64,000 bases of DNA from Chloroflexota bacterium (GCA_009841405.1 VXLV01000075.1:31690-95689), one strand, 5' to 3'. Shown: positions 43,690-51,942, counted from the first letter of the stretch. Program-made: numbers and translations. Notes: generated from the letters alone by a model not told the origin.

Positions 43690-43800
43690 CCCCCACCCCA
43701 AGCCCCTCCCCCATAAAGAGGGAGGAGCTTAAGATGCGCGAAATCGCTGGTAGACTCTTCTTCCCTCATTTTGGGGGAAGGGGCCGGGGGATGAGGGTAA
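43690..43800. repeat. GC-rich inverted repeat of the CCCCTCCC/GGGGAGGG type
   Basis: CCCCACCCCAAGCCCCTCCC at about 43691 faces GGGGGAAGGGGCCGGGGGAT near 43771-43790. The two arms are roughly inverted around a 60-base spacer. A related sequence lies at 63796-63838. It is a common intergenic repeat type and fills the gap between methyltransferase and helicase genes. Confidence 0.55.
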
Positions 43801-43804
43801 ATCC

Positions 43805-46800
43805 ATGACCGACAATTTCAACCGTCCCGAATTCATCGACAACCGCCATGGCCGCGATATGGTGGCGGCGCTGCGCGGGCATCTGCGCTGGCTGGCCGAT
43901 ACCTACAAAGAGCCGGTGTCCGTTGATATCGCCACCGGCTATTTTCACCCGGGCGCGCTGGCGCTGCTGGCCGATCAGCTGCGAGCGACGAAGGGCGCGC
44001 GCCTCCTGCTCGGCGCCGAGCCGACCGCGCCGCCGAAGACGCCGCTCCGCAAACCGGGCGACAAACGCGGACCGGCCTATGAAGCGCAGCGGGTGAACGC
44101 CGCGCTCAAGGCAGTTGACGCCGGCTTGCGCGAAGACCGCGATATCCTCGGCTTCTCGCCGCATGTCGATGAGACGATAAGAAAGCTCCTGGACTTCCTT
44201 GACTCCGACAAGATCAAAGTGCGGCGCTACAGCCGCGGCTTCCTGCATGGCAAAGCCTATCTCTTCCGCGACCATGACGGCGACGGCGAGGGGGTGATCG
44301 CCGGCTCGTCGAATCTGACGCCGGCCGGGCTGACATCGAATCGCGAGCTCAATCTCGGGCATTATGAGCCGCGCGTGGTGGAGCAAGTCGCCGGCTGGTT
44401 CGAAGACTTATGGGCGGAATCCGAGCCCTATGACCTGGCGGCGATCTACGCGGCGCGCTTCGAGCCCTATGACCCTTACCTGATTTATCTGCGCGCGCTT
44501 TATGAGCTTTACGGCGACGAGTTGCGTCAGGAACAAGAGGCGGCGGGTACTAATGAGCTGGAGCTGACGAGCTTTCAGAATGATGGTCTCTACCGCGCCC
44601 GCCGCATCCTGGACAACTACAATGGCGTGATCATCGCCGATGGCGTTGGCTTGGGCAAAACTTTCATCGGCGGCGCGCTCATCGAAGACGTGCTCAAAAA
44701 TAGGCGCGGCGAGCGAGTGCTTCTAATCGCGCCGGCCGTGCTGCGTGACGGCACGTGGGACTGGTTCGTGAAGCATTTCAGCATCCCGACATTTGAGACG
44801 CTTTCGTACCAAGAGTTCGGCAATCTGCGCGAACTGGGCGGGGAAGGCAAGACAAGAACACGCTTAAGCTTTCCGGTAAAGGACTACGAGCTAATCATAG
44901 TGGACGAAGCGCACGCCCTGCGCAATCCGGATACGACATACGTGCGCGCCTTGCGCCGGCTGCTGCAGGGGCATCCGCCCAAGAAACTGGTGCTGATGAC
45001 TGCCACGCCGGTCAATAACTCGCTCTGGGACCTGTACAACCTGCTCTCCTATTTTGTCGGGCACGATGCCGCCTTCGCCAACCAGGGCATTCGTTCGCTG
45101 CGGGGGCGGTTTAAGGCCGCCACTGACCAGGACCCCTACGACTTGCGGCCCGATATGCTCTTTGACGTGCTCGACCAGACCACGGTCCGCCGCACCCGTC
45201 ACTTCGTCAAGAAGTATTATCCCAACGAGCCGATACCGGGCATGGGCGGCCAGGTCATTCGTTTTCCCGATCCCAAAGTCAAACAGGTGGAGTACAGCCT
45301 GGACGCGGTGCTGCCGGGCTTCTTTGATGATTTCGCTGAGGCGCTGGCGCCGGATGAAGGCGACCCGCTGCTGACATTGGCGCGTTACTGGCCCTCGCGC
45401 TATCGGCACGAGCCCGACCCGGAAACGAATCAGCGGGAAGCCGCCCTGGTCGGTTTGCTCCGTTCCGGGCTGCTCAAGCGCTTCGAGTCTTCGGTGAATG
45501 CCTTTGCCCGCACCGCCGCGCGCATGGCCGATTCGCATGATCGCTTCCTGGCGGCGCTGGATAGCGGCCTCGTCCCCAGCCCCAAGGCGCTGCAAGATTG
45601 GGGCGAGACCGATAACGACGCCGCGCTGGATGAATTGCTGGCGGAAGCCGGCTCCGAGCCGATTGCGCTTTACCGCGCCGCCGACCTGCGCCGCGATATC
45701 GAGGGAGATCGCGACATCTTGCGCCGCTTGTCGGAGCGCGCCTTTGAAGTCAAGCGCGAGACCGACCCCAAGTTGGCGCAACTGGTCGAGGAGCTGGCTG
45801 AAATCGCCGCCGAAGCGGAACAGGAAGCCATCAACGAAGGGGAGCTGCTGGATAAACGAAAGGTCGTCGTCTTCTGTTATTTTTCCGATACCGTTGGCTG
45901 GATTGAGAAGTTTCTCTTCGGCGCCGTCGAAACCGATCCGCGTTTGGCGGCTTATCGCGGGCGCGTAGTCTCGGTGTCGTCGAGCGAACGGCAGCACAGC
46001 GTCAACCGTCGAGACGCCGTATTCGGCTTCGTGCCGCGCTCGACGCGCGCGCCAAATCAGTCCGATCGCTTCGATATCTTGATTACCACTGACGTGCTCG
46101 CCGAGGGCGAAAACCTGCAGCAGTGCCGGCATATCATCAACTACGATTTGCCGTGGAACCCCATGCGCCTGGTGCAGCGCAACGGCCGCATAAACCGCAT
46201 CGGCAGCCCTCACCTGGATGTCTTCATTCGCTGTTTCTTCCCCGATCGCGAGCTGGACGCCTTGCTCTCGCTCGAAGAACGCATCCGCGCGAAACTGGAG
46301 CAGGCAGCCAGGTCCATCGGAGTTGAAGACGAGGTCATCCCTGAGGGCGCCGTCAGCCAGCGTGTCTTTACGGAAACGCGCGAGCAAATTGAAGCGCTTC
46401 GGCGTGAAGACGCGCGCTTGCTGGAGAACAACGGCGAGGGGGCAAATGCCTACTCCGGCGAGGAATATCGCCAGGAGCTCCGCCAAGGGTTGGATGATTA
46501 CGGCGAAGAACTCACCTCGCTTCCCTGGGCGGCGGGTTCCGGTTTCAAAGGCATGCGAAGCGGTTACTTCTTCTGCGCCCGCGTCGGCGACACGCCTTAT
46601 CTGCGTTTTGTGCCCGCTGATGGCGGCGACATTATCAGTGATCGCCTGGGCTGTCTGCGCCTCGTGACTTGCGCGCCCGACACAGACCGCCATCTGCCCG
46701 AAGATCTGCGCTTGGGCGCCTACGCCGCCTGGGACCGGGCGCGTGCACATATTCATGCGGAGTGGACCCACTCCACCGACCCGGCCAACGTACAACCCAA

Positions 46801-47101
46801 AGTCAGTTCACTGCTTCGCCGCGCTGCGCAGCATCTGCGGCTCAACCCGCCACCGGATATAACGCTGGAAAATCTCAACGCCGTTGTCGAGTCGCTTGAA
46901 GCGCCGCTGTCGAAGAGAATGGAACAGTACATCCGCGAGGTATTCAAGCCTGATAGCGAAGATCGCCGAGGCGTCTCGGCCGCGGTTATTGAACGGGTTC
47001 GCGAGCTGGGATTGCAACCGTACCGCGCGCCGGATGCCCTGCCGCCGATTGATCTAGATGAGATTCAGCTCATCGTCTGGATGGCGGTTGATCGCGAGTA
47101 G
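43805..47101 (+). CDS. PLD-domain/SNF2-family helicase (system 2)
   Basis: 1098 aa. The N-terminal PLD-like domain has LHGKAYLF near residue 146 and IAGSSNLTPAGL near 165. The SNF2 core has GVGLGKTFIGGALI near 280, VDEAHALRNPD near 366, LMTATPVNN near 398, FCYFSDTVGWIEKF near 690, TTDVLAEGENLQQC near 761 and RNGRINRIGSPH near 790. It has the same architecture as the helicase at 19833-23192 but is clearly diverged. In system 2 the methyltransferase comes first; in system 1 the helicase does. It ends 126 bp from the convergent hub fragment. Confidence 0.87.
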   Translation: MTDNFNRPEFIDNRHGRDMVAALRGHLRWLADTYKEPVSVDIATGYFHPGALALLADQLRATKGARLLLGAEPTAPPKTPLRKPGDKRGPAYEAQRVNAALKAVDAGLREDRDILGFSPHVDETIRKLLDFLDSDKIKVRRYSRGFLHGKAYLFRDHDGDGEGVIAGSSNLTPAGLTSNRELNLGHYEPRVVEQVAGWFEDLWAESEPYDLAAIYAARFEPYDPYLIYLRALYELYGDELRQEQEAAGTNELELTSFQNDGLYRARRILDNYNGVIIADGVGLGKTFIGGALIEDVLKNRRGERVLLIAPAVLRDGTWDWFVKHFSIPTFETLSYQEFGNLRELGGEGKTRTRLSFPVKDYELIIVDEAHALRNPDTTYVRALRRLLQGHPPKKLVLMTATPVNNSLWDLYNLLSYFVGHDAAFANQGIRSLRGRFKAATDQDPYDLRPDMLFDVLDQTTVRRTRHFVKKYYPNEPIPGMGGQVIRFPDPKVKQVEYSLDAVLPGFFDDFAEALAPDEGDPLLTLARYWPSRYRHEPDPETNQREAALVGLLRSGLLKRFESSVNAFARTAARMADSHDRFLAALDSGLVPSPKALQDWGETDNDAALDELLAEAGSEPIALYRAADLRRDIEGDRDILRRLSERAFEVKRETDPKLAQLVEELAEIAAEAEQEAINEGELLDKRKVVVFCYFSDTVGWIEKFLFGAVETDPRLAAYRGRVVSVSSSERQHSVNRRDAVFGFVPRSTRAPNQSDRFDILITTDVLAEGENLQQCRHIINYDLPWNPMRLVQRNGRINRIGSPHLDVFIRCFFPDRELDALLSLEERIRAKLEQAARSIGVEDEVIPEGAVSQRVFTETREQIEALRREDARLLENNGEGANAYSGEEYRQELRQGLDDYGEELTSLPWAAGSGFKGMRSGYFFCARVGDTPYLRFVPADGGDIISDRLGCLRLVTCAPDTDRHLPEDLRLGAYAAWDRARAHIHAEWTHSTDPANVQPKVSSLLRRAAQHLRLNPPPDITLENLNAVVESLEAPLSKRMEQYIREVFKPDSEDRRGVSAAVIERVRELGLQPYRAPDALPPIDLDEIQLIVWMAVDRE

Positions 47102-47226
47102 TCTTCGCCGTTGCCCGAGTCCCGGTGTACGCCAGCGCCTGTACTTCTTTCGGCCCGGCATGTGAAAGGATTTCCAAAATGAAGCATGATCTATATAGGT
47201 AACGCGCCATCGATCAGTTCTTTGAA

Positions 47227-47871
47227 CTACACAGCAGGATTCGCACAGTTCATTTTGCCGCCTTGGCGCACCCAGTTGTCGCCCGCCAGGTTCAGGGTCA
47301 GCACGCCTTCTTCGTAGTCGCGGAAGGCTTCCAGATTGGCCAGCTTGGTCGATTCGCCCAGCTTGCTGTAGTCCGGGTCGCCCAGGACCCAGGAGTCGCT
47401 CAGCGCCGGCGGGAAGATGACTTCCTGAATCAGCGCATCGATGATCTGGTCGCTGCGCTGGTTCTCCTGCAGCTCGATCTTGGTCTCGGTCGCCTTCAGG
47501 AATTGCATCGCGCCGGCAACCCGGATGGTCGCCTTGCGCTCGCCGTATTTGTTGGCAGCCGGATGCACCGATTCGACCCAGCCCGACCAATGCGTGCGCG
47601 TGGTCGTGCCGTCGTTAGACGTCACGCGAACCGGGCGCAGCGGCTGGATCTTGCCCGCCAGCGGATTCGCCGCATCCTCGTTCTCCGGCGAAAAGCGCCG
47701 GTCGCGGTTGTCCAGGACCAGACCCAAGACCGAATTCTGGGCGATGTCCTTGTAGGGCTCGCGAAAGCCCAGGAACCAGTTGACCCAGACGGCGCGCTCG
47801 GTGACGATGTCATCGCCGCTGAACTCCCCGTCTCGATCCCAGTCAATTGCGATTGTCCATTTTGTTGCCAT
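47227..47871 (-). CDS. Phage tail-hub/minor tail protein, truncated copy B
   Basis: 214 aa with an AAAGGAGGAGG site. The first ~185 residues differ from copy A (11942-12535) at two positions. Past AFRD the sequence continues YEEGVLTLNLAGDNWVRQGG, then loses the family and stops, so it is also a 5' fragment of a longer tail gene. It lies directly after the immunity gene of cassette B, exactly as copy A follows the immunity gene of cassette A. Near-identity over about 560 bases points to recent duplication or gene conversion. Confidence 0.75.
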   Translation of the reverse strand: MATKWTIAIDWDRDGEFSGDDIVTERAVWVNWFLGFREPYKDIAQNSVLGLVLDNRDRRFSPENEDAANPLAGKIQPLRPVRVTSNDGTTTRTHWSGWVESVHPAANKYGERKATIRVAGAMQFLKATETKIELQENQRSDQIIDALIQEVIFPPALSDSWVLGDPDYSKLGESTKLANLEAFRDYEEGVLTLNLAGDNWVRQGGKMNCANPAV

Positions 47872-47959
47872 TTTCGTCCTCCTCCTTTAGATTTAATTTG
47901 GGCAAATGACACCCGTTGGCCTTTACCTTCTTGAAATCCAAGACCGTTGGTGACTGAAT

Positions 47960-48508
47960 TTATCCTTCCCAAACTTTGCTGAATCGCAGCCCAGTCAAGT
48001 TATTCTCTTCGACCAATTGCTTGAATGCGTCGTTGACATAAGGTTCGCCAATTGGGCTGCCGGCTATCGGCAACCGAAAGATCGGTGTGGTGCCTATACA
48101 GTCGGATTTGAACACGTATTTGGGGACACCCACTATGTATCCTGAGGGCATCCGCCTAAACTCAGACAACTCGTTATCCAGACAGTCCAGTATCGTCCTC
48201 GGAAATAGAATGTAGTATTGGTCGTCCCTTATCGTATGCGAAGCCAGAGGCAAAAAGTCCACATGCTCATGAAGCAATCCATCGAGTATTGACTTTGTTT
48301 CCTCATTACATGTTATGTGCATTGATAAACCGGGAAAACTAGGCATTCGCTCGTGCTTTGATCCCCATTCATCCACGGCCTGTACATACACCGAACGCCA
48401 TTCAGACAATTCCCCCCGTTTGTAGAGTCGTATTTGCCTTACATGACGCTCATTATCGTATCCAAGGGATTTGTAATCGCTGTCAACTTCCGTCCGCCAG
48501 ATGTTCAT
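47960..48508 (-). CDS. Probable immunity protein for the AHH nuclease toxin (DUF1629/Imm11-like)
   Basis: 182 aa, soluble, with a GGAGGAG site, 17 bp downstream of the AHH toxin gene. The C-terminus VNDAFKQLVEENNLTGLRF followed by SKVW matches the ending of DUF1629/Imm11-type immunity proteins, where a helix 'xxLxxLLEENxLTGxxF' precedes a final strand. It is AT-richer than the chromosome. Its role would be to neutralise the nuclease at 48526-49341. Confidence 0.65.
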   Translation of the reverse strand: MNIWRTEVDSDYKSLGYDNERHVRQIRLYKRGELSEWRSVYVQAVDEWGSKHERMPSFPGLSMHITCNEETKSILDGLLHEHVDFLPLASHTIRDDQYYILFPRTILDCLDNELSEFRRMPSGYIVGVPKYVFKSDCIGTTPIFRLPIAGSPIGEPYVNDAFKQLVEENNLTGLRFSKVWEG

Positions 48509-48525
48509 GATTCATTTCTCCTCCG

Positions 48526-49341
48526 TTAATCGAGGTAACTTGCAAACCAATCCATGATCTCTGTTGGATACCTCACCTTTAGCGATAGTAGGTCACCTTC
48601 ATGCTTATTTAGCTTATGCAACCGCTCTGCCGTTTTTTCCAGAAACATCGCTATGTCTTCTGGAGGGGCGTCTTCCAACCTGACAATGACCTTGCTTATT
48701 GCCTCGGTGTACTTCGTGGAGTATGTCAGCTTGTGGACGCGTTTCTCCAGGGCAATCCCATTGTACGCCGAATTCACATACACGCCCTTCTCGCTCAAAA
48801 TGTTTCTGGCCTCGTCTCCCTGCCATCTTCCGGTTGGTACAATGTGATGCATGTCTTGTTCAGAATGCGTTTTCAGCCGCCGCGCAAAATCATCGTCAGC
48901 TTCCGCCGCCCGCTTCATTTGCGTCTTCAGAAGTCCTGCATTTCGAGAATTATAGTTACTCACAGTCCGGTCTATGTAGTTATCGACTTCCATGACATAG
49001 TTGCTACCAAGCCGTTGGTATCCTCGCCGGAGGTTCAGTTCGCTGATATTAGAAATCTGATTTTGGGGAACATTCGGCAAACTTCTTTGGGCAACTTCGT
49101 CACTTGCGCCAAAGACCCCTCTAGCCGCGTTGTCAACTCTGCCGGATACAAAGGGCAGGGCAGCCAGTACGCCGTTGACAATGAACAGTCCCCAATCCCC
49201 GCGCCTGGCGGCATCAGCCATTTCGATGCCGGTCACGAGCCAATCAACTGGTTCGATGAATATGGATGCTACAAAGAGGAACAGGTCAGCGGCGGGCCCC
49301 CAACATTCTTCATCTTGTCTGCCTTCCAATCGGTCAATCAC
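48526..49341 (-). CDS. Polymorphic toxin with C-terminal AHH-type HNH nuclease domain
   Basis: 271 aa from a GTG at 49341. Residues about 20-80 (DLFLFVASIFIEPVDWLVTG and a second hydrophobic stretch near ALPFVSG) form a pre-toxin region typical of polymorphic toxins. The C-terminal ~110 residues carry DMHHIVPTGRWQGDEARNIL, then VNSAYNGIALEKRVH and STKYTEAI. This is the AHH/HNH-ENDO VII pattern: a His pair, an N-A-x-N-G-x-x-L loop and a late basic helix, and it should cut nucleic acid. The start overlaps the stop of the small ORF upstream in a GTGA arrangement, so it is translated as part of the same chain of genes as the MYPYYLL effector. Immunity gene follows. Confidence 0.8.
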   Translation of the reverse strand: MIDRLEGRQDEECWGPAADLFLFVASIFIEPVDWLVTGIEMADAARRGDWGLFIVNGVLAALPFVSGRVDNAARGVFGASDEVAQRSLPNVPQNQISNISELNLRRGYQRLGSNYVMEVDNYIDRTVSNYNSRNAGLLKTQMKRAAEADDDFARRLKTHSEQDMHHIVPTGRWQGDEARNILSEKGVYVNSAYNGIALEKRVHKLTYSTKYTEAISKVIVRLEDAPPEDIAMFLEKTAERLHKLNKHEGDLLSLKVRYPTEIMDWFASYLD

Positions 49342-49607
49342 ATACTGTTCTGCCCCTCAGGGACATAACCGCTGGAAAGAGGCACTTGATGTTCAAACCC
49401 ATCGATAAAGGCCAACGCTCTCTCATAGTCTTCGCTGCCTTCCTCACTGTGCATGGAAGATTTAACGACAGTGGTAAGCACGCTGTGGTAAGCGTTCGCA
49501 AGCTCCAACAGACTCCATTGAGCAAGATCGGTCGGCAATTGAAGACCGTAGGTCTCAAATACAAACGAAAGTTCTGCCGTTAATCTGTCCGCGCCTGTGC
49601 AGCATCC
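49338..49607 (-). CDS. Small ORF linking the effector and the AHH toxin
   Basis: An open frame from about 49607 to 49338 encodes a roughly 85-residue helical segment (TYGLQLPTDLAQWSLLELAN, then SEDYERALAFIDGFEHQVPL). No ATG opens it; the best candidate is TTG 49538, otherwise it is read by a -1 shift from the effector, with which it overlaps 28 bp. Its TGA overlaps the GTG of the AHH toxin. It may be the middle part of one original polypeptide or a separate small chaperone-like protein. Confidence 0.4.
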   Translation of the reverse strand, partial: GCCTGADRLTAELSFVFETYGLQLPTDLAQWSLLELANAYHSVLTTVVKSSMHSEEGSEDYERALAFIDGFEHQVPLSSGYVPEGQNSM

Positions 49608-50674
49608 TTATAGCCAAATGCTTCAAGCAATGCTGTCTCGTCTTCTAGCGGCGCTTTTGCCGTCCTCGATAATAGCTGGCTGGCAAGTCCGAGTTCTGTA
49701 TCAAGTTCTGTAAGCCAGATGTTTGTCTCACGGTCCATCGTCTGCTGATTGTCTTTGATCGCTTTATCGATCAAAGAGCCGTAATAATGCACCAATCCTT
49801 GAACAGTGAGCTTGTCCCACGGAACGATTAACAAATCGAATCCAGGAATGAACGTTTCCAGTCGTTGTTTGAGGAACGCTTCCAACTCAGCTCGCGTTGT
49901 CCATTCCGGATTCCACGAATCCGGGAATGTGTTCCTAAGAAACTCCTGAGTAGGGTGATTCAATTCCGGAGGCGGGACTTTGTAGGATCTTTCCTGATCG
50001 CTCCGACCGCCGGACTGTAAGATTTCGCTTCCATCGGGGAACGTTGCATTGCTGGTATTACCTTGGAATAACGTCGCACCAAGAGGTGCCGAATATACGA
50101 CTTCGGGTGGAAAGTAATCATTCAGTCCCAGCAGCCGAAGATACTCGTTCACCCTCTGTCGGATTGTCTGCTCGTCAGCGTCAGGCTCAAAACCCTCAAG
50201 GATTTTCATGACCTGTGTGAAGACGGTTTCGTCTTTCTCACAAATGTATTCGCAGAACTTAAGGACATCCGCTTCGGTAAATTCGCGCTCACCGGCGAAT
50301 TCCGCCAGAATATCCTCGCTGTCTTGCTCACTGTTTTGAGCTACGGCGCGTTGCTCCGCCCGCTGTCCGTAGGCTTCTACATCGTTAAGATAGCTTGGCC
50401 TTCTGGGCGCCGCAGTCGGCTCAGCGCTCCCACCTGAGCCTGCTGGCTGCACAACTGTGACTTTCTCGTCAGGCTTGTAACCAATACGCGCTTCCTGGCG
50501 TTGGTTATATTCTTCGATAACAGGGTCAACAGGCGGTGGTGGTGGTGGAGTCGGTTTCGGGTTCACATAAGCGTAAATGTAAGACGGCAACCACGACTGG
50601 GATTCTTCAGCCTTTCGCTCCTCTTCCGGTTCCTGCGTATCACCGGCATTTGGAAGCAAATAGTATGGATACAT
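49580..50674 (-). CDS. MYPYYLL-type effector, long version (cassette B)
   Basis: 364 aa from the ATG at 50674, preceded by GGGGAGAG. It begins MYPYYLLPNAGDTQ, shared with the leader at 13344-13751, followed by an acidic stretch and a proline run (PKPTPPPPPPVDP near 49-61). Residues about 120-364 are predicted helical and without a known fold (for example EREFTEADVLKFCEYICEKD). No signal peptide or membrane segment. Placed between a tail-tube gene and the AHH toxin, where siphophages usually encode chaperones and tape measure. I infer an effector or adaptor carried by a tail-like particle; function unproven. Confidence 0.6.
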   Translation of the reverse strand: MYPYYLLPNAGDTQEPEEERKAEESQSWLPSYIYAYVNPKPTPPPPPPVDPVIEEYNQRQEARIGYKPDEKVTVVQPAGSGGSAEPTAAPRRPSYLNDVEAYGQRAEQRAVAQNSEQDSEDILAEFAGEREFTEADVLKFCEYICEKDETVFTQVMKILEGFEPDADEQTIRQRVNEYLRLLGLNDYFPPEVVYSAPLGATLFQGNTSNATFPDGSEILQSGGRSDQERSYKVPPPELNHPTQEFLRNTFPDSWNPEWTTRAELEAFLKQRLETFIPGFDLLIVPWDKLTVQGLVHYYGSLIDKAIKDNQQTMDRETNIWLTELDTELGLASQLLSRTAKAPLEDETALLEAFGYKDAAQARTD

Positions 50675-50719
50675 CGTTTTTCTCTCCCCGCTAAACACCA
50701 ACTCAGTCCGTGAATAAGA

Positions 50720-50764
50720 GGGGACGCGCAGCCCGCCCTGTCAAACGCCGCCGCGCATCCCCTG
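50720..50764 (-). other. Hairpin with conserved loop, copy 3, in effector leader
   Basis: AGGGGACGCGC (50720-50730) and GCGCATCCCCT (50754-50764) pair at 10 of 11 positions, the odd one being a G-U wobble if the minus strand is transcribed. The loop holds GCCCTGTCAAACGCC. It sits 46 bases upstream of the effector ATG, followed on the minus strand by TTCACGGACTGAG, as in copy 2. Confidence 0.6.
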
Positions 50765-50785
50765 TGGCCTACGCTAACCCGCCGC

Positions 50786-51385
50786 CTAGACCGCGCCCCA
50801 CTCGGGCGCATCTCCGGTCGCCGGCTTCAAGGTCGCCGTGAACAGCACCGTCCCGCCCGTCATGATCTGCGGCCGGTAACTCCCGATCAGAAACTCCCCG
50901 CTGTATTTCGGGTCGCTCGCGACCGGCGCCGCCTTCGCCTTCCAACGGACATGGCGGAGGATCCGCCCCGCGATCTTGACCTGCTCCGAGCCCAGCGCAG
51001 TGCCATCCAGCGTGAAGGTCGCCAGGACGCTCTGTTCGCCCGCAAATGCGCCGCTGCCCGATGTCTCAATCGTGATGACATAAGCATCGCTTGCGGCTGC
51101 TTCCAGCACATGCAGGCACGCCAGGCCGCCGCCAGCGCTGGCAACGCCGTTGTCCACCGCCGCCCCCTGCAGCACCGGATGCGAGCCCGCCTCGGCGCTG
51201 TTCATGAAGCCGGCGTGCTGCAGCGCCATCATCCGCTGACCCGGACTGAACTTGCGCGCCTCGTCACCGAAGGCCGTGATGTCAAAGAGGTCGCGCGCCT
51301 CATCAATTCTGACCCGATTGCTGTCGCCGGCGAGCTCGTAGCTGTCCACCAGCACCTGTACATGATCGCCTGCTAATTTCGGCAT
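50786..51385 (-). CDS. Phage tail-tube-like structural protein
   Basis: 199 aa. AGGAGG lies five bases before the second of two adjacent ATGs, so I start at 51385. The N-terminal part (VDSYELAGDSNRVRIDEARD, then ITAFGDEARKFSPGQR) follows the pattern of siphophage tail-tube proteins, where a conserved 'TxFGDxxxxFxPG' segment follows the first strand pair. The rest is beta-rich. It lies just after a tail-fibre-like pseudogene and before the MYPYYLL effector on the same strand. GC content is chromosomal, unlike the AT-rich toxin genes. Confidence 0.6.
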   Translation of the reverse strand: MPKLAGDHVQVLVDSYELAGDSNRVRIDEARDLFDITAFGDEARKFSPGQRMMALQHAGFMNSAEAGSHPVLQGAAVDNGVASAGGGLACLHVLEAAASDAYVITIETSGSGAFAGEQSVLATFTLDGTALGSEQVKIAGRILRHVRWKAKAAPVASDPKYSGEFLIGSYRPQIMTGGTVLFTATLKPATGDAPEWGAV

Positions 51386-51394
51386 CATCCCCTC

Positions 51395-51694
51395 CTAAAT
51401 GTGCTGGTAGCCGTTGACATAACCGTGCAGGACGATGACATCCGCCGCCGCGGCGAAGGCGGGCGCGATGGCGCCGTTTTGCAGGACGTGCCCCGGGATC
51501 ACCTGCGTAAAGCCGCTCTCCGCTGATACCGTGACAAATTCGACGCCGACTGGAAGCGCAATATCCTCTGCTGTTGTGTAAGCCGCTGACAGTTAATTGC
51601 GCAGAATACTGAGATTCTCGCCAACGACATTCATGTCCTAGGCGGTCACCGGCTCGCCGGTCGCCCAGTTGGTCTTGGGGGTTGTCCAAGCCAT
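51395..51694 (-). pseudogene. Phage tail-fibre-like protein with two in-frame stops
   Basis: ATG 51694 with GGAGAGG upstream opens MAWTTPKTNWATGEPVTA, the classic start of small phage tail-fibre or baseplate proteins (WTTPKTW...AGExVTAxDxN). TAG at 51638-51640 then interrupts just before DMNVVGENL, and TAA at 51593-51595 after ILRN. The frame is otherwise intact to its TAG at 51395, 100 codons in all. Retention of the frame with only two nonsense changes suggests recent decay. Confidence 0.65.
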
Positions 51695-51777
51695 ATCATT
51701 CCTCTCCTTCATTCGATTCTTGTCGTATTCTCTCGTATAATGGACTTGCCCTGCTGAACATCAGCAGGTCTGTGAAT

Positions 51778-51822
51778 GCGCCGTGTGGACTTTGCCCTGT
51801 CACAAGCCGGTCCGCACGGCGC
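51778..51822 (-). other. Hairpin with conserved loop, copy 4
   Basis: GCGCCGTGTGGAC (51778-51790) and GTCCGCACGGCGC (51810-51822) pair at 12 of 13 positions. The loop is TTTGCCCTGTCACAAGCCG, nearly identical to copy 2, while the arms are unrelated to it. It lies about 80 bases upstream of the tail-fibre-like pseudogene start on the minus strand. Confidence 0.6.
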
Positions 51823-51922
51823 CCACCGATGATGTACTGCTTCAAATCGCTCGTCAGGTTTCGCTCAGTGGCCTGCCCTTACTCCGCACGTGCAAAACGA
51901 CACTTTCGAAACATAGATCATC

Positions 51923-51942
51923 TGTTCTAATCAAACGCGACC
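51923..51942 (-). promoter_or_regulatory. Conserved promoter-like element upstream of the tail cluster
   Basis: GGTCGCGTTTGATTAGAACA on the minus strand matches the element at 13884-13903 at 15 of 20 positions. Both lie upstream of a conserved-loop hairpin. Possible shared promoter or regulator site for the two segments. Confidence 0.35.

Noticed and set aside
44891..46795. Very long minus-strand open frame (634 codons) opposite the second helicase; similar long antisense frames at 1277-2317, 7826-9178 and 40716-42119
   Set aside because: High GC with third-position bias leaves one antisense frame open; the encoded sequences have no domains, while the opposite strands encode clear enzymes.
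11888..51822. Conserved-loop hairpins read as integron attC sites
   Set aside because: Variable stems recall attC, but the R/L box sequences and an integrase gene are missing, and the copies lie upstream of genes rather than after each cassette.
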